From positions 1 to 36,352 of the forward strand of contig CAPAOV010000026.1 of NCBI GenBank assembly GCA_948579355.1: a stretch of DNA of 36,352 nt, in the 5' to 3' direction. Below the pieces are notes generated by a model that saw nothing but the letters and a program-made list of their open reading frames with translations, ran no database searches and had not been told where the DNA came from. Of the stretch, positions 8,179-16,288 are shown in pieces (position 1 is the first letter of the stretch; the number at the start of each line of letters is the position of its first letter). This DNA is from an uncultured Eubacterium sp. (GTDB taxonomy: Bacteria; Bacillota; Clostridia; Lachnospirales; Lachnospiraceae). The position numbers and the translations under genes were made by a program.

Positions 8179-8466
8179 TTATGCTTCCTGTTTTACGCAT
8201 AAGTATCTGAGCACGTTGTCCATAATGCGAAGTCTCTGCTCCAATTCGCCCGGCACGCTTGGCTCGGCGTCGAACTGAATAAAGTAATAAAAGCCTTCAC
8301 CCATCTTCTGAATTTCATAAGCAAGTTTTTTCTTGCCCCATTCATCGACGTTTGTAATTGTTCCATTGAGAGCAGTGATATATTCTTTTGCTTTCTCAAT
8401 AGTGGCGTTTCTTACTTCGTCGTCAACTTTTGCACTAACAACTAGAGCTAATTCGTACTTATTCAT
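8179..8466 (-). CDS. rpsF: 30S ribosomal protein S6
   Basis: 95 residues from the ATG at 8466 (MNKYELALVVSAKVDDEVRN). A longer reading from a GTG at 8478 would place the start inside the AAGGAGG ribosome site, so the ATG 11 nt downstream is preferred. Family features are the central WGKKKLAYEIQKMGEGFYYF and the C-terminal RIMDNVLRYLCVK. S6 pairs with S18 in the ribosomal platform, matching the operon content. Confidence 0.97.
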   Translation of the reverse strand: MNKYELALVVSAKVDDEVRNATIEKAKEYITALNGTITNVDEWGKKKLAYEIQKMGEGFYYFIQFDAEPSVPGELEQRLRIMDNVLRYLCVKQEA

Positions 8467-8594
8467 AGTTGCCTGCACCTCCTTTTGGTCTCTGGCTCTT
8501 CTCGGTGTGAGAAGAACAAGGAATTATGATTTAATATCACGGAGTTATATTCTATCACAGCAGGAAAATAAAAGCAAGAACTTTCAGAGAAAAT

Positions 8595-8768
8595 CTAGAC
8601 AAAGCCGCGGAATCCTTTTTCTACTGCCTTTCTCGGTAACATAACCTGATGGCCGCATCCGAGACATTTGAGGCGGAAATCCATACCCGTGCGAAGTATT
8701 TCCCATTGATTGGAGCCACATGGATGTGGTTTTTTTAGTTTAATTTTCTGGTGAAGGGAAAAATCCAT
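8595..8768 (-). CDS. DUF951-family small zinc-binding-like protein
   Basis: A 57-codon gene read directly from the minus strand: MDFSLHQKIKLKKPHPCGSN, then WEILRTGMDFRLKCLGCGHQ and VMLPRKAVEKGFRGFV, then TAG. The pattern (KKPHPCG, W-E-I-L-R-x-G-x-D-F-R-x-K-C-x-G-C, VMxPR) is the DUF951 family of Firmicutes, which typically sits upstream of rpsF/ssb. Three Cys and one or two His suggest a small metal site (inference). The function is unknown. It is the first gene of the rpsF-ssb-rpsR operon, with a candidate promoter 34 nt upstream. The ribosome site is modest (AGAGGATT). Confidence 0.9.
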   Translation of the reverse strand: MDFSLHQKIKLKKPHPCGSNQWEILRTGMDFRLKCLGCGHQVMLPRKAVEKGFRGFV

Positions 8769-8801
8769 AGTAATCCTCTGCTCCTTTTTTTATTTGCCAT
8801 T

Positions 8802-8830
8802 AGTGTAACACAACAAGGCGGGCTTAGCAA
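8802..8830 (-). promoter_or_regulatory. Putative promoter of the DUF951-rpsF-ssb-rpsR operon
   Basis: Minus strand: TTGCTA, 17 nt, TACACT. It lies 34 nt upstream of the DUF951 start. Other AT-rich -10-like boxes lie in the same spacer, so this choice is tentative. Confidence 0.4.
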
Positions 8831-8879
8831 TATAGTGTAATAATTTAGTATAATAATGCAATAGTACACTTTGGCTCAC

Positions 8880-8908
8880 TTGTTTCCCACTTAAAAAAAT
8901 GTTAGAAT
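8880..8908 (+). promoter_or_regulatory. Putative promoter of the secreted esterase gene
   Basis: TTGTTT, 17 nt, TAGAAT, 27 nt before the esterase ATG and 14 nt before its AGGAGG. Spacing to the ribosome site is tight but workable. Confidence 0.5.
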
Positions 8909-8935
8909 TGATACAAATGAATAGGAGGTGCTTGC

Positions 8936-10222
8936 ATGAAAGCAAAACAAATCTTGTGCATGGTAATGGCGGCCGGTCTGATATTACAGCCTCAGGCAGC
9001 CGCTTCCGAGGCGAAAAAGGCTTCTGTTGCCAAGAAAAAGATGACTATAAAGGTGGGACAATCAAAAAAAGTATCTATTAAAAATAAGAAGAAGAAAGCG
9101 AAGTACATATTTACTTCTTCTAAGAAGAAAATAGTGAAAGTAAACAAAAAGGGCGTAGTCAAAGGTTTAAAGGCAGGGAAATCCACGATTACGGTTAAGG
9201 AAAAATTCAAAAAGAAAACAAAAAAGGTAGGGAAGATTGTGGTAACAGTGAAAAAGGTAAATAAATCAGAACAAACACCTACGTCAACACCGACAGCAAC
9301 GCCAACAGAAACGGCAACGACAAATGTGACAGCGACGCCGACGTCAACCGCGACGCCAACAGAGACAGCGTCATCAAAGCCGACGAAAACGCCGACGCCA
9401 AAAGCAACGATACCGGCAGATTACAAGCCGCCGACTGATTATACAAAGAAGAAAGCGGATGTCGTTTATGGAGCAAAGAAGAATATTACCTATCCTTCCA
9501 AGACGACAGGAAAAGACAGAAAGGCAATTGTTGTCTTACCTACTGGATATAATGAAAACAAAAAATATCCGGTTGTTTACTTATTGCACGGGATTGGCGG
9601 CGACCAGAACGAGTGGTTCGGAGGCAAGCCGATTGAAATTCTTGGCAATCTGATTGCTAAGGATGAAGCTGACGAGATGATTATGGTATTCCCGAATATT
9701 CGTGCGAGAGCCAATGATGAGGCGTCATATGAGCTTGATGTGGAAACGTTTAAAGCGTTTGATAACTTTATTAATGATTTGCGTGATGACTTGATGCCTT
9801 ATATGGAAGCCAATTATTCTATTAAGACAGGACGGGAAAATACGGCGGTATGCGGTCTGTCCATGGGAGGACGCGAGTCGTTGAATATCGGTTTGAAGAT
9901 GGCCGATAAGGTTGGATATGTCGGCGCTTTTGAGCCTGCGATAGGAGTGCTTCCTTATGAAAGGGAAGAGGGACTCTTCACAGAGAAGACGATGACTCTG
10001 CCAGATGAATATAAGAACAAAACATTCCTGATGATTGTAAAAGGACATCAGGATGGAACCGTAGGTGAATGGCCATTGACTTATCACAACACACTGGCCA
10101 AGAACGGCGTACCGCATCTTTACTATGATATGCCGGGCGGACATGATTTTACGGTCTGGAATAACGGATGGTATAACTTTGCGAAGAGAATATTCAGCAA
10201 GTGTTCCGTATCTATGCAATAA
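8936..10222 (+). CDS. Secreted esterase with Big_2-like domain and Thr/Pro linker
   Basis: 428 residues. A signal peptide (1-24) is followed by a very Lys-rich Big_2-like domain (about 30-108; the VKGLKAGKSTITVKEK pattern), a low-complexity Thr/Pro/Ala linker (about 113-162), and an esterase D / feruloyl esterase-type alpha/beta hydrolase (about 178-428). YPVVYLLHGIGGDQNEW carries the oxyanion region. The nucleophile is Ser309 in GLSMGG, the likely acid is Asp373 in HQDGT, and the catalytic His is His403 in GGHDFTVW, so the triad looks complete. The family (COG2382-like) cleaves acetyl or feruloyl groups from plant xylan, which would suit the neighbouring pentose genes (inference). AGGAGG precedes the ATG by 8 nt. 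Confidence 0.9.
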   Translation: MKAKQILCMVMAAGLILQPQAAASEAKKASVAKKKMTIKVGQSKKVSIKNKKKKAKYIFTSSKKKIVKVNKKGVVKGLKAGKSTITVKEKFKKKTKKVGKIVVTVKKVNKSEQTPTSTPTATPTETATTNVTATPTSTATPTETASSKPTKTPTPKATIPADYKPPTDYTKKKADVVYGAKKNITYPSKTTGKDRKAIVVLPTGYNENKKYPVVYLLHGIGGDQNEWFGGKPIEILGNLIAKDEADEMIMVFPNIRARANDEASYELDVETFKAFDNFINDLRDDLMPYMEANYSIKTGRENTAVCGLSMGGRESLNIGLKMADKVGYVGAFEPAIGVLPYEREEGLFTEKTMTLPDEYKNKTFLMIVKGHQDGTVGEWPLTYHNTLAKNGVPHLYYDMPGGHDFTVWNNGWYNFAKRIFSKCSVSMQ

Positions 10223-10248
10223 AAGATATTAAAAACTAACAGATATTA

Positions 10249-10290
10249 AAAATCCACGAAACAGTTTCGGTATGCTGTTTCGTGGATTTT
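10249..10290. terminator. Bidirectional terminator between esterase and sugar operon
   Basis: Perfect 16-bp inverted repeat AAAATCCACGAAACAG (10249-10264) / 10275-10290 with a 10-nt loop. T tracts on both strands serve the convergent esterase (+) and lipoprotein (-) genes. Confidence 0.93.
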
Positions 10291-10338
10291 GTTTTTAATG
10301 TTATTTTTGTTTTGATGCGATGAAGAGTGTCCGTGCGG

Positions 10339-10767
10339 TTACTGCTTGCCGTCCAATTTGGCGTTATCTTCGATTTGAACCGTATAGGTATCTTTCGTAA
10401 AAGATACTTTCATTAGAAAACCCTCGTCTATCTTATCGGTAACTTTAAATTTCGCCTGAAAAAATCCTTTTGCTTCCTCGTAGTCATCAATCTTTGTGCA
10501 GGAGGGGAGACCGCTCAAATAGTCGTAATATTTTTTTGCGTCTGCCAATCCTTTTTCTCCGGCGATATCGGTATACTCATAAGTCGTAGTAACGCGGTTA
10601 CCGTTAGATTTGATATCAATATTTTTCATCGTGCAATCCGTACCGCATATTGTCGTAATCGAACTGATATTAAGCCCCATCATGGAATGAACCTCCGGTT
10701 TTTTGTAACCGCATCCGGTGAGAACCAGACAGATTACTAAAACCAAAGGGAGAAATTTCTTAATCAT
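10339..10767 (-). CDS. Small lipoprotein of unknown function
   Basis: 142 residues. A type II signal peptide MIKKFLPLVLVICLVLTGCG with lipobox LTGC predicts lipidation at Cys19 and anchoring to the outer face of the membrane. The mature part has two further Cys (ICGTDC) that could form a disulphide and a compact Lys/Asp-rich alpha/beta domain I do not recognise. The ATG shares its first base with the xylB stop (TAATG), so it is translated in step with the sugar operon. A role in sugar uptake or sensing is only a guess from position. Confidence 0.8.
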   Translation of the reverse strand: MIKKFLPLVLVICLVLTGCGYKKPEVHSMMGLNISSITTICGTDCTMKNIDIKSNGNRVTTTYEYTDIAGEKGLADAKKYYDYLSGLPSCTKIDDYEEAKGFFQAKFKVTDKIDEGFLMKVSFTKDTYTVQIEDNAKLDGKQ

Positions 10768-12245
10768 TATGCTTTCATCCTGTCATACAGCGGTTTTACG
10801 GTAGGATAAATCTCTTTGAAGATAGCATATCGCTCATCGTAGCAGGCAGCCAGAGCCGCATCTGGTTTTTCCGTACCGACTACCTTGACAATTTTGTCTG
10901 CTGCCTCCTGAACAGAAGCGTACTCACCGCAGGCAACAGCGGCTAACATGGCGCCGCCAAGTCCCGGGCCCTCTTCACTTTCGATAATATTTACGTTAAT
11001 GTTTAATACGTTTGCCATGATTTTTCTCCACAACGGACTCTTTGCACCGCCGCCGCAAATCTTTGTCTCGGTTATGTTAATGCCGAGGTCTTTGGCAATC
11101 TCGTAACAATCACGAATGGCAAAGGCAACGCCCTCAAGAACTGCCTGTGTCATATCGGCACGGGTCGTATCCATCGACATTCCCACGAACATAGCTCTTG
11201 CGTCCGGATTGTTGTGAGGGGAGCGCTCTCCCATCAGATAAGGAAGATAGAATACGTTATTGGCGCCCAATTTGTCATCCGAAATTGGTTTTTGCTCTGC
11301 GGCATACTCCTGTGTGCCGATGATATCATCCATCCACCATTTGTTGCAGGAAGCGGCGCTCAGCATACAACCCATGAGATGATAATTGCCGTCGGCGTGG
11401 TCGAACGAGTGAAGGGCATTGAAGCGGTCTACCCCGAATTCTTTACTGGAGATAAAAATGGTTCCCGATGTTCCCAAAGAAATGTTGCACCCGCCGTCGC
11501 CTACGGTTCCCGTTCCCACGGCAGCAGCAGCGTTGTCTCCGGCTCCGGCAGCAATTTTGCAATTGGTTGTCAGTCCGAGAGTGTCAGCAACTTCTGCAGT
11601 TAAGTTGCCGGTTACTTCGTAACTTTCAAACAACTTCGGCAATTGTTCTTCTTTCACATCGCAGATTTCCATCATTTCCTTGGACCAACATTTGTTTTTG
11701 ACATCTAGGAGAAGCATGCCGGAGGCGTCGCTATAGTCACAACTGTGTACGCCGGTCATTTTGTAAGCAATGTAGTCTTTCGGAAGCATAATCTTGGCAA
11801 TTTTTTTGAAGTTTTCCGGTTCATTTGCCTTTACCCAAAGTATTTTCGGGGCAGTAAATCCAGCAAAAGCGATGTTTGCCGTATATTCGGATAACTTTTC
11901 CTTGCCAATTTCATTATTCAAATAATCGACTTCTTTTGTCGTTCTCCCGTCGTTCCAGAGAATGGCAGGTCGAATGACGTTATCATTTTCGTCTAAGATG
12001 ACAAGACCGTGCATCTGCCCGCCAAAACTGATGCCGGCAACTTGGGAAGCGTCGTATCCATCGACTAATTTTTTGATTCCGTCGACAACGGCATCCCACC
12101 AGTCTTCTGGTTTTTGCTCTGACCAGCCCGGTTTTGGAAAAGATAGCGGGTATTCGTTGGAAACAATATTACAAATCTTGCCGCTGCCCTCCATAAGTAA
12201 CAGTTTTACTGCTGATGTACCTAAATCAACTCCAATGTAATACAT
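10767..12245 (-). CDS. xylB: Xylulokinase (FGGY family)
   Basis: 492 residues, the usual size. The FGGY kinase N-terminal domain opens MYYIGVDLGTSAVKLLLMEG, the phosphate-1 loop of the actin/hexokinase fold. GWSEQKPEDWW and AGISFGGQMHGLV are xylulokinase hallmarks. The C-terminal domain has GDNAAAAVGTGTV, a Gly-rich ICGGGAKSPLWRKIMAN and GPGLGGAMLAAV. It phosphorylates D-xylulose (possibly a related ketopentose) to the 5-phosphate for the pentose phosphate pathway. It lies downstream of a COG2407-type isomerase, separated by 183 nt that hold a hairpin, and is coupled to the lipoprotein gene. The ribosome site is AAAGGAGAACAC. Confidence 0.93.
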   Translation of the reverse strand: MYYIGVDLGTSAVKLLLMEGSGKICNIVSNEYPLSFPKPGWSEQKPEDWWDAVVDGIKKLVDGYDASQVAGISFGGQMHGLVILDENDNVIRPAILWNDGRTTKEVDYLNNEIGKEKLSEYTANIAFAGFTAPKILWVKANEPENFKKIAKIMLPKDYIAYKMTGVHSCDYSDASGMLLLDVKNKCWSKEMMEICDVKEEQLPKLFESYEVTGNLTAEVADTLGLTTNCKIAAGAGDNAAAAVGTGTVGDGGCNISLGTSGTIFISSKEFGVDRFNALHSFDHADGNYHLMGCMLSAASCNKWWMDDIIGTQEYAAEQKPISDDKLGANNVFYLPYLMGERSPHNNPDARAMFVGMSMDTTRADMTQAVLEGVAFAIRDCYEIAKDLGINITETKICGGGAKSPLWRKIMANVLNINVNIIESEEGPGLGGAMLAAVACGEYASVQEAADKIVKVVGTEKPDAALAACYDERYAIFKEIYPTVKPLYDRMKA

Positions 12246-12274
12246 ATGTGTTCTCCTTTATTCTTTCTATTTTT

Positions 12275-12304
12275 GAAAAGCGACCCGGCAACGAGTCGCT
12301 TTTC
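12275..12304. other. Hairpin between isomerase and xylulokinase genes
   Basis: Perfect 10-bp inverted repeat GAAAAGCGAC / GTCGCTTTTC with a 10-nt loop, 30 nt upstream of the xylB start. On the minus strand it is followed by A-rich, not T-rich, sequence, so it is unlikely to terminate there and may instead stabilise or process the mRNA between the two genes. The rest of the 183-nt spacer (12305-12428) is GC-rich around 12352-12410, with AGACT/AGTCT outer pairing and two CCGAGC copies. Confidence 0.55.
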
Positions 12305-12428
12305 AGATTATTTACGCGGAGGCAAAGTGAGGATATGTCTGTGCTTGCACAAGACTATCCGAGCGCGCCCGCGAACCCGAGCAGTCTCGCGAAGCGTGAC
12401 GCTCGTGGTTATTGAAACAATAGTTTCT

Positions 12429-13928
12429 TTATGCAAATGGGTTCTCTGTCTTATAGAGCATTCCTTTTGGCTGATTGTATCCAATTTCTTCTACCGGAAC
12501 ACCAATATATTTGAATACTTCATATAAGGTTTTGCCATAATGTCCGAATGCAACAGCGCCGTGGTGAGGGTAGTTGCCCTCAATCAATACGTGGCGGTAG
12601 AAGCGTCCCATCTCAGGAATGGCAAAAATACCGATAGCGCCGAACGAACGTGTGGCAACTGGAAGAACTTCACCGTGTGCAATGTAAGCGCGAATCTTTG
12701 CGTCTGCCGTACTCTGGAGACGGAAGAATGTAATGTCGCCCGGAATGATGTCGCCCTCGAGAGTTCCGTTTGTAACTTCTTCCGGAAGAGTTCTTGCCAT
12801 AATCATCTGATACTTCATCTCGCAGAAAGAAAGTTTGCTGGAAGCAGTATTTCCGCAGTGGAAGCCCATGAATACATCCGTAGAAGTATAGTCGTATTTA
12901 CCTTTAATATCTTCTTCATATAAGTCAGCCGGTACGGAGTTGTTAATGTCAAGAAGCGTAACTGCGTCCTGACTGACAACAGTACCGATAAACTCGGAAA
13001 GTGCACCGTAAATATCAACCTCACAGGATACCGGAATACCTTTTGCTGTCAAACGGCTGTTTACATAGCAAGGAACGAAACCGAACTGTGTCTGGAATGC
13101 AGGCCAGCATTTGCCGGCAATGGCAACATATTTGCGATAGCCTTTATGGTCTTCAATCCAGTCAAGAAGAGTCAGCTCATACTGAGCAAGCTTTTCAAGG
13201 ATTTCCGGTTTCTTATTACCAACACCAAGTTCTTTTTCCATATCAGCAACAACTTCCGGAATACGTGAATCTCCGGCATGATTGTTGAAAGCTTCAAACA
13301 GGTCGAGCTCGGAGTTTTCCTCGATTTCAATATTCATGTTGTAAAGCTGCTTAATCGGAGCGTTACAAGCAAGGAAGTTAAGAGGACGAGGACCGAAGCT
13401 GATAATCTTTAAGTTGTTCAATGCTACAATAGCGCGGGCAATCGGAACAAACTCATTAATCATGTCCGCACATTCTTCAGCGGTTCCAACCGGATACTCT
13501 GGTATGTAAGCGCGGATATTTCTCAACTTCAAGTTGTAACTTGCGTTCAACATACCGCAGTATGCATCGCCGCGTCCCTGAATCAGACCATTATCTTTGT
13601 AAGATTCTTCGGCTGCTGCGCAGAACATTACCGGCCCGTCAAAATGTTTAGCAAGAAGTGTCTCGGAAATTTCTGGTCCGAAGTTACCAAGATATACAAC
13701 TAAGGAATCACATTCTGCTTTCTTAACGTCTTCCAAAGCCTGAACCATGTGAATTTCACTCTCTACGATACAAATAGGACATTCATAGATGTCAGCAGCG
13801 TCATATTTCTTTTTGTAAGCTTCTACTAAAGCTTTTCTTCTGTTTACAGAAAGTGACTCCGGGAAACAGTCACGGCTTACTGCAACAATTCCGATTTTTG
13901 TTTTTGGCATGTTATTTGTCATACTCAT
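12429..13928 (-). CDS. L-fucose/L-arabinose isomerase-family sugar isomerase (COG2407)
   Basis: 499 residues from the ATG at 13928. An upstream in-frame ATG at 13943 is possible, but AAAGG directly abuts it, whereas AGGATGG sits 11 nt before 13928. The sequence is a fucose/arabinose isomerase-type protein: KIGIVAVSRDCFPESLS, the Rossmann-like N-terminal domain with VVYLGNFGPE, then KCWPAFQTQFGFVPC, and CEVDIYGALSEF with the acidic pair expected for the Mn-binding site. The C-terminus has GVPVEEIGYN. These enzymes interconvert aldoses and ketoses. Pairing with xylulokinase suggests a pentose such as D-xylose or D-arabinose rather than fucose (inference; there is no aldolase nearby). It is expressed from the operator-overlapped promoter upstream. 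Confidence 0.85.
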   Translation of the reverse strand: MSMTNNMPKTKIGIVAVSRDCFPESLSVNRRKALVEAYKKKYDAADIYECPICIVESEIHMVQALEDVKKAECDSLVVYLGNFGPEISETLLAKHFDGPVMFCAAAEESYKDNGLIQGRGDAYCGMLNASYNLKLRNIRAYIPEYPVGTAEECADMINEFVPIARAIVALNNLKIISFGPRPLNFLACNAPIKQLYNMNIEIEENSELDLFEAFNNHAGDSRIPEVVADMEKELGVGNKKPEILEKLAQYELTLLDWIEDHKGYRKYVAIAGKCWPAFQTQFGFVPCYVNSRLTAKGIPVSCEVDIYGALSEFIGTVVSQDAVTLLDINNSVPADLYEEDIKGKYDYTSTDVFMGFHCGNTASSKLSFCEMKYQMIMARTLPEEVTNGTLEGDIIPGDITFFRLQSTADAKIRAYIAHGEVLPVATRSFGAIGIFAIPEMGRFYRHVLIEGNYPHHGAVAFGHYGKTLYEVFKYIGVPVEEIGYNQPKGMLYKTENPFA

Positions 13929-13957
13929 TTTTTTGTAAACCATCCTTTCATTCTAAA

Positions 13958-13995
13958 ATTATGTTCGTGTGATTGTGCCTGAACAATCAGGCACA
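13958..13995 (-). promoter_or_regulatory. Promoter with overlapping palindromic operator for the isomerase-xylB operon
   Basis: Minus strand: TTGTTC (13981-13986), 17 nt, CATAAT (13958-13963). A perfect 9-bp inverted repeat TGTGCCTGA (13974-13982) / TCAGGCACA (13987-13995) covers the -35 box, as expected for repression. Just upstream are AAGCGCTT (13997-14004, self-complementary, LacI-operator-like core) and a second AAGCGC (14013-14018). No regulator gene is adjacent. Confidence 0.6.
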
Positions 13996-14044
13996 CAAGC
14001 GCTTAAAAGGTCAAGCGCCTAGAAACAAAATCAGTACTTTCATT

Positions 14045-15391
14045 TTAATATAAGTCTGGTAAAAATGCAACTATATTTTTATGCTTCGAACAGGGATTTT
14101 TGTGCAGTTTCACGAAAAAGCAGCTTCCTCTTTCCGGAGCATCCTCTACCCAGATACTGCCATGATGTGCGCTGACGATTTCTCTGGCAATGCAGAGACC
14201 GAGACCGGAGTGGCCCTTTTCGGAATGGGCGTCGTCAGAGCGGTAAAAACGGTCAAAGATACGTTGCTTTTCGTCATCCGGCACACCACATCCGTTATCG
14301 GCGAACGCAAAGGTCAGGAAGTTGGGCTCTATCTGCAGGGAAAGCCTGATTTTTCCGTTCTCCGGAGTGTAGGAAAGGGCATTGTCCAATAAGATGGAAA
14401 ATACCTGAATGATTCGCTCCCTGTCGCAGAGGGTGTCGGGAAATTCCGACACTTCTGCAGGCAGTTCCAAAGAGAGGCAGATGTTTTTCCCTGCGGCCAG
14501 AGGCTCAAATTTTTCATAACTATCCAGCAGAAGTTCATCCGGCTGGCAGATTTCCATATTTAAAGGAAGATGGCGGGAATCAGCATTTGCCAGAAAGAGC
14601 ATATCGCGGATTAGATTTTGCATGCGGCCGCTTTCCTCTGTCATCAAATGGATGAAGTGCTTTTGTTCTTTGGGGTCGCTTGTTTTTTTCAGTACTTCCA
14701 GTCCGGAGCGCAGGATGGCTAGGGGGGCACGCAGTTCGTGGGAGGCAGTGGCGATGAAATGTACCTGTTTTTCCCTGTTTCTTTTCAGAGGGATGATGAT
14801 ACATTTGGTAGAAAACCAGAAGAAGACAAGCAGAAGAGTTATGGCGGTCAAATCTGTCAGCAGGATAACGAGCCGCAGATGGCGGATTCTGTCACGCTGT
14901 CCCTGAAGAGGGGAGAGGATGAGATATTGGAGGCGGTTGGACTGTTTGGGAATCACACCTGCGGAGGCATAGTATTCGCTGCCATCTGACGAGCGGAAAT
15001 CAAATTCTGTGTGGGAGATGATTCTGTCCGGCTGTGTGGAAAAGATATCTGGAATCTGTTCTTTGGCCGCTTTGTTTAGCGCCTCCTCCCGCAGTTGTTT
15101 TTCCTGCGCGGAGTCGTGGTATTGCTGATAAAAGAGCGGTTTGCCGTTGTCATACAGGTACAGCAGAAACTGGCTGTTCTTCTGAATCTGGCTCAGCCAT
15201 TGATGTGAGATTGAATCCTGTTCCTGCAGATGAATGAGCACCGCATTGAGCTGTCGCAGGAAAGCGGCGTTGTCTTCTGCCTTTAAGCTGTTTTCCGCGA
15301 AGCGCAGACAGAGGAATGTCAACACAAGGAAGATACATCCGGTCACGAAAGTACAAAACAGGGTGAGTTGAACGTGTAGTTTGTGGAACAT
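14045..15391 (-). CDS. Sensor histidine kinase
   Basis: 448 residues, orthodox membrane kinase. TM1 spans about 8-31. The extracytoplasmic sensor (about 32-172) has no recognisable fold. TM2 spans about 173-200, with no clear HAMP domain before the dimerisation helix. The H box FIATASHELRAPLAIL gives phospho-acceptor His218. The HATPase domain has the N box (IIQVFSILLDNALSYTPENG), DNGCGVPDDE (G1), FDRFYRSDD (F) and GHSGLGLCIAREIV (G2). The family autophosphorylates and passes phosphate to its partner regulator, whose gene ends 13 nt upstream. AAAGGAG precedes the ATG. Codon choice is richer in CTG and CGG than in flanking housekeeping genes. The divergent transporter operon is the likely target. 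Confidence 0.95.
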   Translation of the reverse strand: MFHKLHVQLTLFCTFVTGCIFLVLTFLCLRFAENSLKAEDNAAFLRQLNAVLIHLQEQDSISHQWLSQIQKNSQFLLYLYDNGKPLFYQQYHDSAQEKQLREEALNKAAKEQIPDIFSTQPDRIISHTEFDFRSSDGSEYYASAGVIPKQSNRLQYLILSPLQGQRDRIRHLRLVILLTDLTAITLLLVFFWFSTKCIIIPLKRNREKQVHFIATASHELRAPLAILRSGLEVLKKTSDPKEQKHFIHLMTEESGRMQNLIRDMLFLANADSRHLPLNMEICQPDELLLDSYEKFEPLAAGKNICLSLELPAEVSEFPDTLCDRERIIQVFSILLDNALSYTPENGKIRLSLQIEPNFLTFAFADNGCGVPDDEKQRIFDRFYRSDDAHSEKGHSGLGLCIAREIVSAHHGSIWVEDAPERGSCFFVKLHKNPCSKHKNIVAFLPDLY

Positions 15392-15404
15392 AAGCAGACT
15401 CCTT

Positions 15405-16076
15405 TCAGGCTTCGAGTATATACCCGATACCCCTTACTGTTTTCAAGTTGAGATTGCTTCCCGTGGAGTGCAGTCGTTTGCGTAGAAAATGAATATAGGT
15501 ATCCAGATTGCCCTCTTCTACCGGAGCGTCAACGCCCCAGACCCGTGAAAACAAAACCATGCGGTGTATGACCTGATTTGGCTCCCTCATAAACGTCTCC
15601 AAAAGAAGCCCCTCCCTGCCGGATAGCGGCAGTTCCTTTTTCGGGCCGGACAGGATTCGCAGCGAGCAGTCATAAGAAATGTCTTCAAAGGATAGGAGAT
15701 TGTCATCCTCGTAACGTCCGCTGCGTCTGCCGAGGGAGCGAATCCGCGCCGACAGTTCTTCAAATTCAAAAGGCTTGACGATATAGTCGTCGGCGCCGCT
15801 GTCCAGTCCCTCAATCCGGTCATACAGTTCTCCCAGTGCAGTAATGAGAATTACGGGGGTAGTGATACCGGCGCTTCTCGCCTTTTTCAGTACGAGAAGA
15901 CCGTTCATCGTAGGAAGCATGCGGTCGAGAAGGACGAGGTCGTAAGCGTCCTGCAAAAAGAAATCAAGGCCGTCCCGTCCGTCGTGGCAGACATCTACTT
16001 CGTGTTTTTCCTTTTCTAATTGAAATAAAAGCAATTCACATAATTTTTCATCATCTTCGATTAATAAAAGTTTCAA
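15405..16076 (-). CDS. OmpR/PhoB-family response regulator
   Basis: 223 residues from a TTG start at 16076 (MKLLLIEDDEKLCELL), which follows GGGAGGT by 5 nt. A longer reading from an ATG at 16181 would add 35 residues with no family similarity and cross the presumed promoter, so I reject it. The receiver domain has the acidic pair in IEDDE, phospho-acceptor Asp51 in DLVLLDRMLP, Thr79 and Lys101 (IVKPFEF). The C-terminal winged helix (about 125-220) ends TVRGIGYILEA, as in OmpR-type regulators. It is upstream of its kinase and divergent from the binding-protein operon, across a 212-bp intergenic region containing direct repeats. Confidence 0.95.
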   Translation of the reverse strand: MKLLLIEDDEKLCELLLFQLEKEKHEVDVCHDGRDGLDFFLQDAYDLVLLDRMLPTMNGLLVLKKARSAGITTPVILITALGELYDRIEGLDSGADDYIVKPFEFEELSARIRSLGRRSGRYEDDNLLSFEDISYDCSLRILSGPKKELPLSGREGLLLETFMREPNQVIHRMVLFSRVWGVDAPVEEGNLDTYIHFLRKRLHSTGSNLNLKTVRGIGYILEA

Positions 16077-16164
16077 TTTAACCTCCCATTCCGGCTGCTG
16101 ACATTGAGCTATATTCAGAGTGTACCATAGAAATCTTAAAAAATCCTTGAAACTGCGGAATAAA

Positions 16165-16197
16165 TTAAAGATAATTTTCAAGATTATTTAAAGATAA
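16165..16197 (+). promoter_or_regulatory. Direct repeat, candidate response-regulator binding site
   Basis: Two exact copies of TTAAAGATAA (16165-16174 and 16188-16197), 23 nt apart start to start, i.e. about two helical turns. They lie in the divergent intergenic region between the response regulator and the solute-binding lipoprotein. OmpR/PhoB-type regulators typically bind tandem direct repeats. A further AT-rich near-repeat (TTAAAAAATCCTTGAAA) lies at about 16136-16152. Confidence 0.5.
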
Positions 16198-16288
16198 GTC
16201 TGCTAGGATGAAGAGGAATTGTGAAACAACGAAGCAATTCGTATCATTTGTATGGGTAATAGAAAAAAATAACAGGAGGGAGAATTGT

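Noticed and set aside
8466..8478. GTG start for rpsF at 8478
   Set aside because: It would overlap the AAGGAGG ribosome site; the ATG at 8466 fits the spacing and the S6 family N-terminus.
9279..9420. Tandem ACG/ACC-rich repeat in the esterase gene as a regulatory repeat
   Set aside because: It simply encodes the Thr/Pro/Ala linker between the Big_2-like and esterase domains.
16077..16181. 35-residue N-terminal extension of the response regulator
   Set aside because: It has no receiver-domain similarity and crosses the divergent promoter region. The TTG at 16076 after GGGAGGT is the better start.
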